Assembly (NCBI RefSeq): GCF_902686445.1 | Contig: NC_062220.1 | Coordinates: 89,094,143-89,158,142 of the forward strand | DNA length: 64,000 bases | Direction of reading: 5' to 3' | Source: Sciurus carolinensis | Taxonomy: Eukaryota > Chordata > Mammalia > Rodentia > Sciuridae | Made by a program: the position numbers and the translations under genes | In this document: positions 11,801 through 22,005 of the stretch, one piece after another | Layout of the letters: each line of letters opens with the position of its first letter | How positions within the stretch are numbered: position 1 is the first letter of the stretch | Notes under the pieces: generated by a model | The model's database searches: none | What the model saw: the letters and a program-made list of their open reading frames with translations, nothing else | Told to the model about the DNA's origin: nothing

Positions 11801-12351
11801 ATACAAAGAGCACAAAAGATTTCATTTGAGTTTCAATTAAAGTACTATAAAACCATAAAGTATTTCATCTTATTGAAGTGGAATGATTCAGAAATATCAT
11901 AAGGATTATTTTAATTTCTGAATTTTAAGAGGAATCAATATCCAGGAAAGAGGTATAAGAAGGCTCTAGGTGTGGAAATATATTTCAATATGAAAGGAGA
12001 ATAAAAATGGAGTGTTTCCAGATGAGAAAGTATTTTCTGTGATAAAGTAAAAAGTTGTAGAATGTCTTCCTAAGTTGTAGAAGGTTTGTGGAAGATAAAT
12101 CTCAAAAAGTTTGTGTGTAATTAAGTTGACTATAAAAAGCTTAATCAGTTAAAGCTCTTCAAGATTTTTCCTAAGGTCAAATATTAATATACTGATATAA
12201 ACCAAAGTTTCATCCTCTATATGTTAAAGAAACAAAAATATCTTAAGATATTAATCTGGTCTTATCCAACAAGATAATTTCTTGGATCTGTTAAGTTTTA
12301 TTCTTCAGAGAAACTGGTCTTTAAGGAATTAGGGTTTGTTTAACTTTGGTT
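8815..12351 (+). pseudogene. ERV internal region before the nucleocapsid, degraded
   Basis: No frame longer than about 80 codons survives. Homology to the other two copies supports its identity: 10860-12350 aligns with the reverse complement of 41880-43230, and 11410-11780 with 28967-29320. A short imperfect repeat of the unit gtcagactctagcc is visible at 9326-9382. Part of this segment should correspond to gag, but I cannot name domains in it. Confidence 0.5.
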
Positions 12352-12365
12352 AAATAGCAACTGTT
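12352..12365. repeat. target-site duplication (left) of the full-length L1
   Basis: aaatagcaactgtt here is repeated exactly at 18977-18990, enclosing the L1. Confidence 0.92.
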
Positions 12366-13787
12366 GATGACTGCAAGATGGCAGACTAGAGGGAGGCTGC
12401 GTTCCTTGTTGCTCCATAACTCTGGTTTCAAGCAGAGGATATCTGTTTCTTTGTGAGGCAGTTTTTGCTGCTTATCTATTCCCTGGTGTTTACCCCATTT
12501 GTCTGCTGTGATGACCTGCAGCCTGCCAGCATATCGACGCCTCTTTTGAGTGCAGATTGCTCACTCTCAGGCTCCTATCACCCGCCATTTGCCTGCCTCT
12601 CACCTGTCCATCGCCTGCCTTACACCTATCCATCACCCAACGCACAAGGTTCACCTCCCGATTGTCCGAAAACAGTCAGCAAACTGATTGCCGACTGACA
12701 GTGGAGCACCAGCTGCCTGATGTTGCCTGGAAGTTCACTGTTACAGTACCTGCAGGTTTGATTACATGTGGCTGCTGCCATTTTGAGACAACAGCCAGGC
12801 CATGTAGGACCCCTGGCAGGACTGACTGAGCTCCATCTCCAGGATCCCTCAGCCCAACCGATCACTCCCTGCCTCTGGGGCCCTCACATCGACTGACTAC
12901 TCCCTGCTGCCAGGACCCCCAGACCAACTGACTGCGCCCTATCTCCGGGACCCCAGACCGACTGATTGCACCCGGCCTCCAGAATCCCACAACCACACCA
13001 AACACACCGGACCTCCAGGACCCCTGCCTGACCAACTGCATCCCACCTTCAGGACCTCCAGCTGACCACATCCACACCCTGAGCTGCAGCTCCCCATTTG
13101 CCAACACATTTCAAAGCCACAGTGGCCATCTTGGATAATCCTGGAAGCCGTAGCTCCGATCTTTAGGTGGGGCAAATCCCATCCTGAGACGCCTGCTGTA
13201 GGCTTGAAGCTCATTGTCAGGTACCTCTCAAGCATCAGGCTACTGAACTCTGGGTGGTTTCATTACTATATGACTGTTATACTGTAGATTTTCTTTTTTC
13301 TCCTTATAGAAAACATTTAAGTTTTTATTTCTTTACTTTTCTTGCTCTCTTTTCCTTTTGTTTAACTGTTCCCTCAGAGTCTCTTTCTCCCTTTATTGCA
13401 CACTAACATCCAATTTCTTTTGATTACATTCTCACCCTTTCTATTATCTAGAACTTCTGTATAATCTTTTCTTATCCCATTAACAGTCACATTCTACATC
13501 CCTCTGCATCCTCTTTGTCCCCATTAGAAACTGCAGACTTTATTGCAAATCTGTTTGTTTTATTGAAGATAATATTTGAACTCATTCTGTTTATTATGAC
13601 AATTTTGTTATTGTCCCCATAGGGGCTATTTGGTCTAGGATTGCATAGTGTCTGAATTGGGCACTGCTAATACTGATCTCCCCTTAAAGAAAGGGTTTTG
13701 GAAACCTATAGGGCCACTATAAACCCATAGGGGGAAATCTGCAATACCTCAGATCTGCACTGCTAGAGGGGAAGATACATGAACAAC
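12366..13787 (+). promoter_or_regulatory. L1 5'UTR with internal promoter
   Basis: Sequence from the L1 start to the first ORF1 codon. The first 20 bp match the minus-strand start at 556. 12840-13100 is a run of related short phrases (gacc..ctcc.ggaccc), which looks like internal tandem amplification of a 30-40 bp motif. Confidence 0.75.
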
Positions 13788-14022
13788 ATGAAAAAACAAG
13801 GGAAGAAAATTATCCAAACAAATCTAGATTCTATATTAATAGAATCCAATGACAGTATGTTAGAAGAAATGTCAGAAAAGGACTTCATTATACATGATTA
13901 AGATGATTGGTGAAGCAAAGGATGAGATAAGAGAGCAAATCCAGGCAATGAATGATAATACCAATAAGCTGAAAGAGCACCTTAAGGAAGCAAAAGATCA
14001 TTTCAACAAAGAGATAAGAGAT

Positions 14023-14063
<41 letters not shown>

Positions 14064-14940
14064 AAATCCTTGAAATGAAGGAAACAATAAACCAAATAAA
14101 AAACTCAATGGAAAGCATCACCAAAAGACTAGACCACTTGGAAGACAGAACCTCGGACAATGAAGACAAAATATTTAATCTTGAAAATAAAGTTGCCCAA
14201 TCAGAGAAGATGATAAGAAATCACGAACAGAATCTCCAAGAACTATGGGACATCATGAAAAGACCAAATTTAAGAATTATTGGAATTGAGGAAGGCACAG
14301 AGATACAAAACAAAGGAATGAACAACCTATTCAATGAAATCATATCAGAAAATTTCCCAAGCCTGAAGAATGAAATGGAAAATCAAATACAAGAGGCTTA
14401 CAGAACAACAAATGCACAAAATCAAAACAGATTCACACCAAGGCACATTATAATGAAAATGCCTAACATTCAAAATAAAGATAGGATTTTGAAGGCCACG
14501 TGAGATAAAAGCATCAGATTACATATAGGGGGAGACCAATGTGGATAGCAGCCGACTTCTCAACCCAGACTCTAAAAGCTAGAAGGGCCTGGAACAACAT
14601 ATTTCAAGCTCTGAAAGAACATGGTTGCCAACCAAGAATCCTATACCCAGCAAAACTAACCTTCAGATTTGAAGATGAAATAAAATCCTTCCATGATAAA
14701 CAAAAGTTAAAAGAATTTACAAATAGAAAGTCTGCACTACAGAATGTTCTCAACAAAATATTCCATGAGGAGGAAATGAAAAAAAAAAAAAAAAAAAAAA
14801 AAAACAATGGAGGTCAGCAAAGGGAAGAACTACCTGAGAGAAAAACCACTCAAAGGAGAAACCAAGTCAACTTAAAAACCAAAAATAAGCCAAATGACTG
14901 GGAATACAAATCATATCTCAATAATAACTCTGAATGTTAA
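13788..14940 (+). pseudogene. L1 ORF1 remnant with two long A tracts
   Basis: The start atgaaaaaacaaggg matches the ORF1 starts at 2675 (minus) and 63438. The first frame stops near 13901. The main part reads on from 14060 to 14503 (147 codons, coiled coil then NLRIIGIEEGTE) and from 14539 to 14940 (133 codons, C-terminal domain). Two homopolymer A runs interrupt it: 14028-14060 in the coiled-coil region and 14779-14804 near the C-terminus. ORF1p binds L1 RNA as a trimer. This copy is broken. Confidence 0.85.
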
Positions 14941-17900
14941 TAACCTAAACTCATCAATCAAAAGACATAGACTGGCAGAATGGATTAAAAGGAAAGACCC
15001 AACAATATGCTGCCTTTAAGAGACTCATCTCATACAAAAAGACATCCACAAACTAAAGGTGAAAGGATGGGAAAAAACCTACCATGCACATGGACTCAGT
15101 AAAAAAGTGAGGTTTCCATCCTTATAACAGATAAAGTGGACTTCAAGCCAAAGTTAGTCAGAAGGGATGAAGAAGGACATTTCATACTGCTTAAGGGAAC
15201 CATAAATCAGGAAGACATAACGATAGTAAATATTTATGCCCCAAACAGTGGTGCATCCCTGTACATCAAACAAATCCTTCTCAATTTCAGGAATCACATA
15301 GACCACAACACAATAATTCTGGGTGACTTTAACGCACCACTGTCATCACTAGATATATCTTCCAAACTAAAACTGAACAAAGAAACCATAGAACTCAATA
15401 ACACAATCAATAACCTAGACTTAATAGACATATATAGAATATTCCATCCATCAACAAGTGGATTCACTTTCTTCTCAGAAGCACATGGAACCTTCTCAAA
15501 AATAGACCATATGTTATACTACAAAGCAGCCCTTAGGAAACGCAATAAAATAGAGACACTGCTTTGTGTTCTATCAGATCATAATGGGCTGAGAGTAGAA
15601 ATCAATGACAAAATAAAAAACAGAAATTACTCCAACACCTGAAGACTAAATAATGTGCTATTGAATGAAACATGGATTACAGAAAACATCAGGGAGGAGA
15701 TAGAAAAATTCTTAGAGGTCAACGAGAATGACAATACAACATATCAAAATCTCTGGGACACTATGAAAGCAATACTAAGAGGAAAATTCATTGCATGGAT
15801 CGCATTCCAGAAAAGAATGAAAAGTCAACAACTAAATGACCTAACATTACAGCTCAAAGTCCTAGAAAAAGAACAGAATAACAGCAAAAGTAGTAGAAGA
15901 CAGGAAATAATTAAAATCAGAGCTGAAATCAATGAAATTGAAACAAAAGAAACAATTCAAAAAATTGACAAAACAAGAAGTTGGTTCTTTGAGAAAGTAA
16001 ACAAAATAGACAAATCCTTAGCCACACTAACAAAGAGAAGGAGAGAGAAAACTCAAATTACTAAAATTCATGATGAAAAAGGAAATATCACGACAGATAC
16101 CACTGACATACATAACATAATTAGAAGCTACTTTGAAAATCTGTATTCCAACAAAATAGAATCTACCGAAGACATTGACAAATTTCTAGAGACATATGCT
16201 CCTCCCAAACTGAACCAGGAGGATATACACAATTTAAACAGATCAATATCAAGCAATGAAATAGAAGAAGTCAATAAAAACCTACCATCCAAGAAAAGCC
16301 CAAGACCAGACGGATTCTCAGCCAAGTTCTACAAGACCTTCAAAGAAGATCTCATTCCAATACTTCTCAAAGTATTACAGGAAATAGAAATAGAGGATAC
16401 CCTACCAAACTCATTCTATGAAGCTAATATCACCCTCATACCCAAACCAGGAAAAGACACATCAAGGAAAGAAAATTTTAGACCAATATCCTTGATGAAT
16501 ATAAATGCAAATATCCTTAACAAACTATTGGCAAACTGTATTCAAAAGCATATTAAGAAAATCGTGCACCACGATCAAGTGGGGTTCATCCTTGGAATGC
16601 AAGGATGGCTTTAACATCTGTAAATCAATAAACGTAATCCATCATGTCAATAGACTTAAGGATAAGAATCATATGGTTATTTAATTGATGCAGAAAAAGC
16701 GTTCGACAAAATACAACACCCCTTCATGCTCAAAACACTAGAAAAAATAGGGATAGTAGGAACATACCTGAACATTGTAAAGGCTATTTATGCTAAGCCC
16801 ATGGCCAACATCATTTTTAATGGAGAAAAACTGAAACCATTCCCTTTAAAAATGGCAACAAGACAAGGATGTCCTCTTTCTCCACTTCTATTCAACATTG
16901 TCCTCGAAACTCTAGCCAAAGTAATTAGGCAGACTAAAGAAATTAAAGGGATACGAATAGGAAAGGAGGAACTTAAGCTGTCACTGTTTGTTGATGACAT
17001 GATTCTATATTTAGAGGATCCAAAAAACTCCTCCAGAAAATTTCTAGACCTCATCAATGAATTCAGCTAAATAGCAGGCTATAAAATCAACACACATAAA
17101 TCTAAAGCATTTTTATACGCAAGCGACGAAACAACTGAAAGGGAAATGAGGAAAACAACTCCATTTGCAATAGCCTCAAAAAAAAAAAATACTTGGGCAT
17201 CAATCTAATCAAAGAGGTAAAAGATCTCTACAATGAAAGCTACAAAACATTGAAGAAAGAAATTGAGGAAGACCTTAGAAGATGGAAAGATCTCCCATGT
17301 TCCTGGATAGGCAGATAGGCCATGTCAAAATGGCCATATTACCAAAAGTGCTATACAGATTCAATGCAATTCCAATTAAAATCCCAATGATGTACCTTAC
17401 AGAAATAGAGCAAGCAATTATGAAATTCATCTGGAAGAATAAGAACCCAGAATAGCTAAAACAATCCTTAGCAGGAAAAATGAAGCAGGGGATATCGCAA
17501 TACCAGAACTTCAACTCTACTACAAAGCAATAGTAACAAAAATGGCATGGTATTGGCACCAAAATAGACAGGTGGATCAATGGTACAGAATAGAGGACAC
17601 GGACACAAACCCAAATAAATACAATTTTCTCATACTAGACAAAGGTGCCAAAAATATGCAATGGAGAAAAGATAGCCTGTTCAACAAATGGTGCTGGGAA
17701 AACTTGAAATCCATATGCAGCAAAATGAAATTAGACCTCTATCACTCACCCTGTACAAAACTCAACTTGAAATGGATCAAGGACCTCAGAATCAGACCAG
17801 AGACCTTGCACAGAATAGAAGAATAATTAGGTCTGAATCTTCATGATGTTGGCTTAGGACCAGACTTCCTAAACAAGACTCCCAGAGCTCAAGAAATGAA

Positions 17901-18700
17901 AGCCAGGATCAATAAATGGGGATGGATTCAAACTAAAAAGCTTTTATTTTGCAGCAAAGGAAACAATCAATAATGTGAAAAAAGAGCTTACAGAGTGGGA
18001 GAAAATCTTTTTCACACGCACTTCAGATAGAGCACTAATCTCCATAATCTATAAAGAACTCAAAAAACTTTACACCAAGAATACAAATAACCCAATCAAC
18101 AAATGGGCTAAGGAAATGAACAGACACTTCACAGAAGAAGATCTACAAGCAATCAACAAACATATGAAAAAATATTCACCATCTTTAGTAATAAGAGAAA
18201 TGCAAATCAAAACTACCCTAGGATTCCATCTCACCCCAATTAGAATGGCGATTATCAAGAATACAAGCAACAATAAGTGTTGGAGAGGATGTGGGGAAAA
18301 AGGTACACTCATTTATTGCTGGTGGGGCTGCAAATTAGTGCAGCCACTCTGGAAAGCAGTGTGGAGATTCCTTAGAGAACTTGGAATGGACCCACCATTT
18401 GACCCAGCTATCCCACTCCTCGGCCTATACCCAAAAGATTTAAATCAGCATACTACAGAGATACAGCCACATCGATGTTCATAGCTGCTCAATTCACAAT
18501 AGCCAGACTGTGGAACCAACCTAGATGTCTTTCAATTGATGAATGGACAAAGAAACTATGGTATATATATACAATGGAATATTACTCAGCTATAAAGAAT
18601 AATAAAATTATGGCTTTTGCAGGCAAATGGATGAAATTGGAGAATATTATGCTAAGTGAGATAAGCCAATCTCAAAAATCCAAAAGGCAAATGATCCCAC
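14940..18700 (+). pseudogene. L1 ORF2 remnant (endonuclease and reverse transcriptase)
   Basis: The recognisable order is an endonuclease C-terminal half (15136-15642, with the GDFNAP and SDHNGL motifs), a linker and RT N-terminus (15655-16614, with the [20 protein letters not shown] block that precedes the RT fingers), RT palm (16726-17070, containing the catalytic FVDD), then fragments at 17542-17826 and 17975-18484 holding the cysteine-bearing C-terminal region. At least five frame breaks separate these pieces. Active L1 ORF2 is one frame of about 1,275 codons. Confidence 0.88.
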
Positions 18701-18941
18701 TGATAAGCAGATGATGACACATAATGGGCGGTGGGAGGGGGGCAAGGATAGAGGAAGGAAGGACTGTATAGAGGGAAAAGAGGGGTGGGAGGGGTTGGGG
18801 GGGAAGGAAAAAATAACAGAATGAATCAAACATCATTACCCTATGTAAATGTATGATTACGCAAATGGTGTGCTGTTACTCCATGTACAAACAGAAACAA
18901 CATGTATCCCATTTGTTTACAATAAAAGTAAATTTAAAAAA

Positions 18942-18971
18942 ACAATGTATCATAACAGCAACTTATACGGC
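18942..18971 (+). other. possible L1 3' transduction (about 30 bp)
   Basis: caatgtatcataacagcaac and the following ttatacggc lie after a first A-rich L1 tail and before a second A run, and still inside the target duplication. Such a segment is expected if the source L1 was read past its own poly(A) signal. Confidence 0.6.
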
Positions 18972-18976
18972 AAAAA

Positions 18977-18990
18977 AAATAGCAACTGTT
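18977..18990. repeat. target-site duplication (right) of the full-length L1
   Basis: Exact copy of 12352-12365. Confidence 0.92.
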
Positions 18991-20820
18991 ACTTAATATT
19001 ACACTGCAATCAAGATTCTGAATTTTTCTTTAAAAGCTAAACTCGGTTAATATAAGAATATTGGTATAACTGTGGTACTGTTACTGACTTATTTTTATAC
19101 TAGAAGTTTTCAAATCTTCCAAGTATAAAGTTTAGAAGAGCATATACCATGCTGACATTCTTCAAACTATAGTTTGAAGTAAAGATTTGGGATTATAAAA
19201 ATTGTGTTTCTTGGTTTATAACTATTATACAAACTCATTGTGTTTTTACTCTTGTTAAAAAATTAATTTTTTTTTTTTTGGAAACTTTATAACTATGGTC
19301 CTTTAGTGCCTTACGAAGTACAACTTCTAATATAACAACCAGAGTTAACTTAAGATAACAGGCCATCGCCCAAAAGACAGAGAGGAAATAAAGCTGACTT
19401 TGGGTACTAATACCCCAATTTAGAGAATGGGTTACAGACATTAAAGTTAAAACCCAGTACTCCTACTTTAAGATTGGTGAAATTGGCTTGATGGATGTTT
19501 AAGATCAAAAAATAGAGACTACATTTAACAAAGTAAAAGAGCCAAGAAAAAAAAAACAGCCAATATTTGACTCTTTCCCCCTGAAGTCAGCTTGAACCCA
19601 CACAATGAGGGCACTTCTCTAAGGGCTTTGCCATCCTGGGTCACATGACCTCTCAGTCAGGACGATCAATGAGACCATAAAAAACAGAAAGCCAACCAGT
19701 GTGCATGCTGTAAAGAGGAGGGTCAACGGAGAGGAAAGTGTCTCTAATGCTTCCAAAGGAAGTTACCGGGTCAATAAGACCCTGAATTACCCTGGTGGAT
19801 GGCATCAGAGGAGCTAAGAGCTAGTTCCCAAGTTCCCAAGAGTGAGAGTGACCCCCTGAAGAAACTCATTTCACTCTTAACATTGAATAGGAAAAAGGTC
19901 AACTTGATCTTAAAAACCTGACAAGAGAGTTATAACCAAAACACAGACTGTCTGGGCATTTAAAAGGAAAGACAATGATTATCCAAATGTGACTTGAGAT
20001 GTACACTTGTGTCAGCCTCACCAAGACTAAGTAAGACTGGAGGCTATGAAAGAAAGATTCTTAGACAGGAGTGCCTAATAACTATCAAAAGAGACTATCA
20101 TAGTCAGAAAGGTTTTTTTTGGTTTTTTTTTTTTTTTTGTTTTTTTTTTTTTTTTTTAGTGAACTCAAGACCTACAAATTTTCCTCACCTCTTATACAGG
20201 TAGGCTTCATATATGTTTGCTAGTATGATTATCTAGTCCGAAGTGACAGAAATAAAGGGATCTCTACTAAACACAGAGATCATGCCAATAAAGAGATATA
20301 TAACAAAAATCAAATGACATTAGATATCTTAACTATCTCTTGTGGGGGCATCTATGACATTATAATAACTAAGTGTTCTGTTTACATTCCTGATAACTCT
20401 GACAATGCAATTAATATCCTTAAAGACTTATATTCCCAACTAGAGGCCATGTTTCTCACTGGTTTTTCATGGGAACAATGCCTTCATTCTTACATCTCCT
20501 GGTGAGAGATGACTGGTTTCCATCATAAGCAGGATATTCATGAACATGTTCCAGATGACATGGTATTTATTTTGCAATTTATCTCATTCCAATACTCATG
20601 GCTTCTTGTTTCTCTCATAGAAGCACCAATCTCCAAGTTTACAACCTTCTCTTTCTGAACCAAATTTTATCACAGACTCTTTGACCCAAAGCATTCCTGA
20701 AAGGGAAACCCAAAATGCTTGTCCCATGTTGTCCCTCTCAACCTGAAGCAGCTAGAGTGGTCATGGCTTATTTCCCTTACAAAGGATGGGGGAACAATAC
20801 CAGGGCAAGGGACAGATAAC
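18991..20820 (+). pseudogene. ERV gag-end and env remnants, continuation after the L1
   Basis: 19700-19741 encodes a nucleocapsid zinc-knuckle pattern CX2CX4(H)X4C in which the histidine codon is now glutamine. 20280-20470 encodes a piece of the Env transmembrane subunit with the phrase YIPDNSDN that follows the conserved cysteine cluster in ERV1-type Env. The aligned minus-strand copy at 34943-35167 keeps the preceding ALDSLNTAQGDTYAII, typical of that subunit. A T-rich run lies at 20111-20157. No pol lies between. No frame is intact. Confidence 0.65.
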
Positions 20821-21073
20821 TGATTATGAAAGATAATGAAATTAAGTAGACAGCACTTCCCCATTCACCTGGTGCTAACATCTCTTGGGGAAGGGAAAGA
20901 TTGGACTTTCTAACTTAAGGCAGTTCACAAGTAATCACCCCTGAATGGCTCCTTTATAGCCTTTTGGTCACTTTGGGTAATGTAGACATGAGAGGAAAGA
21001 AAGCCTAAAACAATAAAGGTGCACACACCCCTACTTCATGAGCACCAGCTCTGGGTCCCCTACTGTCTGGAGG

Positions 21074-21113
<40 letters not shown>

Positions 21114-21221
21114 CTGTTCTCTTAAAAAAATGTAGTGTTTACTCTTGCCTTGGCATTTCTCAAGTGTTTAATCTTCATCAGGGGAATGAGGACCCAATCC
21201 TGAATTTCAGGACTGGTATCA
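20821..21221 (+). repeat. 3' LTR of the pol-less ERV
   Basis: Relative of 8436-8794, preceded by a purine-rich stretch (about 20779-20817). It contains a pure (CT)n tract at 21069-21111 and ends gactggtatca. Confidence 0.7.
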
Positions 21222-21530
21222 CAACATACATCTAAATATTCACCCTTCCTTCTTTTTATTTCTCCATGCTTCCAGCAACTCATTTATCTGTCCATCCATT
21301 TGTCCATCCATCCACCCACCCAATCAATTGGCAAAATACCGCACTAACCATATTAAGTGAAAAACTCCTAGATGTTAAGTTCTAAAGCAGGTGCTGGATG
21401 TCCAAAATTAAAAAAGATCCAGTCTCTGTGTTCTCACTTAAGATAGTCCATAGGCTAGAAGTGCTTATAGCATAGATTTGACATGTGCGGGATTTTGATG
21501 TTTATTATGGCCCATGCTTCAGTATCATTT
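21222..21530. other. mostly unique sequence between the ERV and the kinase promoter
   Basis: It includes a short imperfect ccatccatccaccc repeat (21290-21320) and an old-repeat-like phrase (21390-21450). The 50 bp at 21455-21505 resemble 6440-6495. Confidence 0.4.
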
Positions 21531-21534
21531 GTGC

Positions 21535-21684
21535 CCTTATGAGGAAATTGGGTTGGGGTCCTGGGGTCCTTGGCTTTTGTCCTTATAAGGGGATCAGGCT
21601 GGGGACCTGGGTTCAGTGTGGTTTTTGTCCTTATAAGGAGATAGGGTGGGGTCCTGGTTCAGCTTGGCTTTTGTCCTTATAAGG
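21535..21684 (+). promoter_or_regulatory. tandem array of CArG boxes upstream of the kinase gene
   Basis: Perfect, self-complementary CCTTATAAGG boxes lie at 21581-21590, 21629-21638 and 21675-21684. A one-base variant, ccttatgagg, lies at 21535-21544. Spacing is 46, 48 and 46 bp, because they sit in a degenerate minisatellite whose unit is roughly ttttgtccttataagg..a....ggtgggg.cctgg. CC(A/T)6GG is the binding consensus of SRF/MADS proteins. That SRF binds here is inference. The array ends about 55 bp before a TATA box. Confidence 0.7.
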
Positions 21685-21739
21685 AGAGAGGGGTGGGCTT
21701 GGTTGGCAAGGCCATTGTGAGGGAACTTCAAAGGGCAGG

Positions 21740-21747
21740 TATATAAG
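21740..21747 (+). promoter_or_regulatory. TATA box, predicted promoter of the kinase gene
   Basis: tatataag lies 56 bp after the last CArG box and 258 bp before the kinase start codon. A start of transcription near 21765-21775 would be expected. No other TATA-like box stands out in this stretch. Confidence 0.6.
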
Positions 21748-21769
21748 AGAGTGGACGCAGGTGGGTTTT

Positions 21770-22005
21770 TGTCCATAAGTACAGGAAGCTCTTGGTGGTG
21801 ACCTGTCGGACTCCCAGATAGATAGCGCGTTTGGTGGTGGTTGGCGGTTGGTGGTTGGTGGCTGGTGGTTGTGGTCTTTGGAGATTGGTTTTTTGATTTG
21901 GGATTTTTTTTTTTTCCCTTTGTTTCTTTGCTTGCTTTCGTTTTTGGTTTTTTATTTTGGTTATTTGTTTTAGTTTATTATTTTTTTTTTAGCTAGCATC
22001 CTAAG
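21770..22005 (+). other. predicted 5'UTR of the kinase gene
   Basis: It contains a GGTGGTTGGTGG-rich run (21829-21880), then T-rich sequence ending in a strong acceptor-like tract (t-run then ag at about 21991) 15 bp before the ATG. The tract may mark the end of a 5'UTR intron, but no clear donor is visible. The context of the start, aagATGg, has A at -3 and G at +4, which is favourable. Confidence 0.45.

Larger units (their letters stand above)
12366..18976 (+). mobile_element. full-length L1, about 6.6 kb, inactive
   Basis: It starts with the canonical 5' end (aagatggcagactagaggg near 12375), has a 1.4-kb 5'UTR with GC-rich part (12560-13230), ORF1 (13788-14940), ORF2 (about 14940-18700), a 3'UTR with a G-rich stretch (18725-18810) and a tail. 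A perfect 14-bp target duplication flanks it, so the limits are firm. It interrupts the ERV at 8436-21221. The coding frames have several stops and shifts, so it is not autonomous now. Between a first A-rich tail (about 18926-18941) and the final A run (18972-18979) are about 30 bp of non-L1 sequence. Confidence 0.93.
8436..21221 (+). mobile_element. ERV1-like provirus without pol, split by an L1
   Basis: Similar LTRs lie at 8436-8794 and 20821-21221. A tRNA-Pro-type primer site follows the first. Internal sequence runs 8815-12351 and resumes at 18991 after the L1 (12366-18976). A relic of the Gag zinc knuckle lies at 19700-19741 and a remnant of the Env transmembrane subunit at about 20280-20470. 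Only about 0.6 kb separate these two, so protease, RT and integrase are absent. Without the L1 the element is about 6.2 kb. All frames are broken, so it is an old, non-coding copy. Relatives lie at 28967-31036 and, on the minus strand, at 33755-45345. Confidence 0.72.

Noticed and set aside
12453..13235. Several frames of 80-100 codons on both strands
   Set aside because: All within the GC-rich L1 5'UTR.
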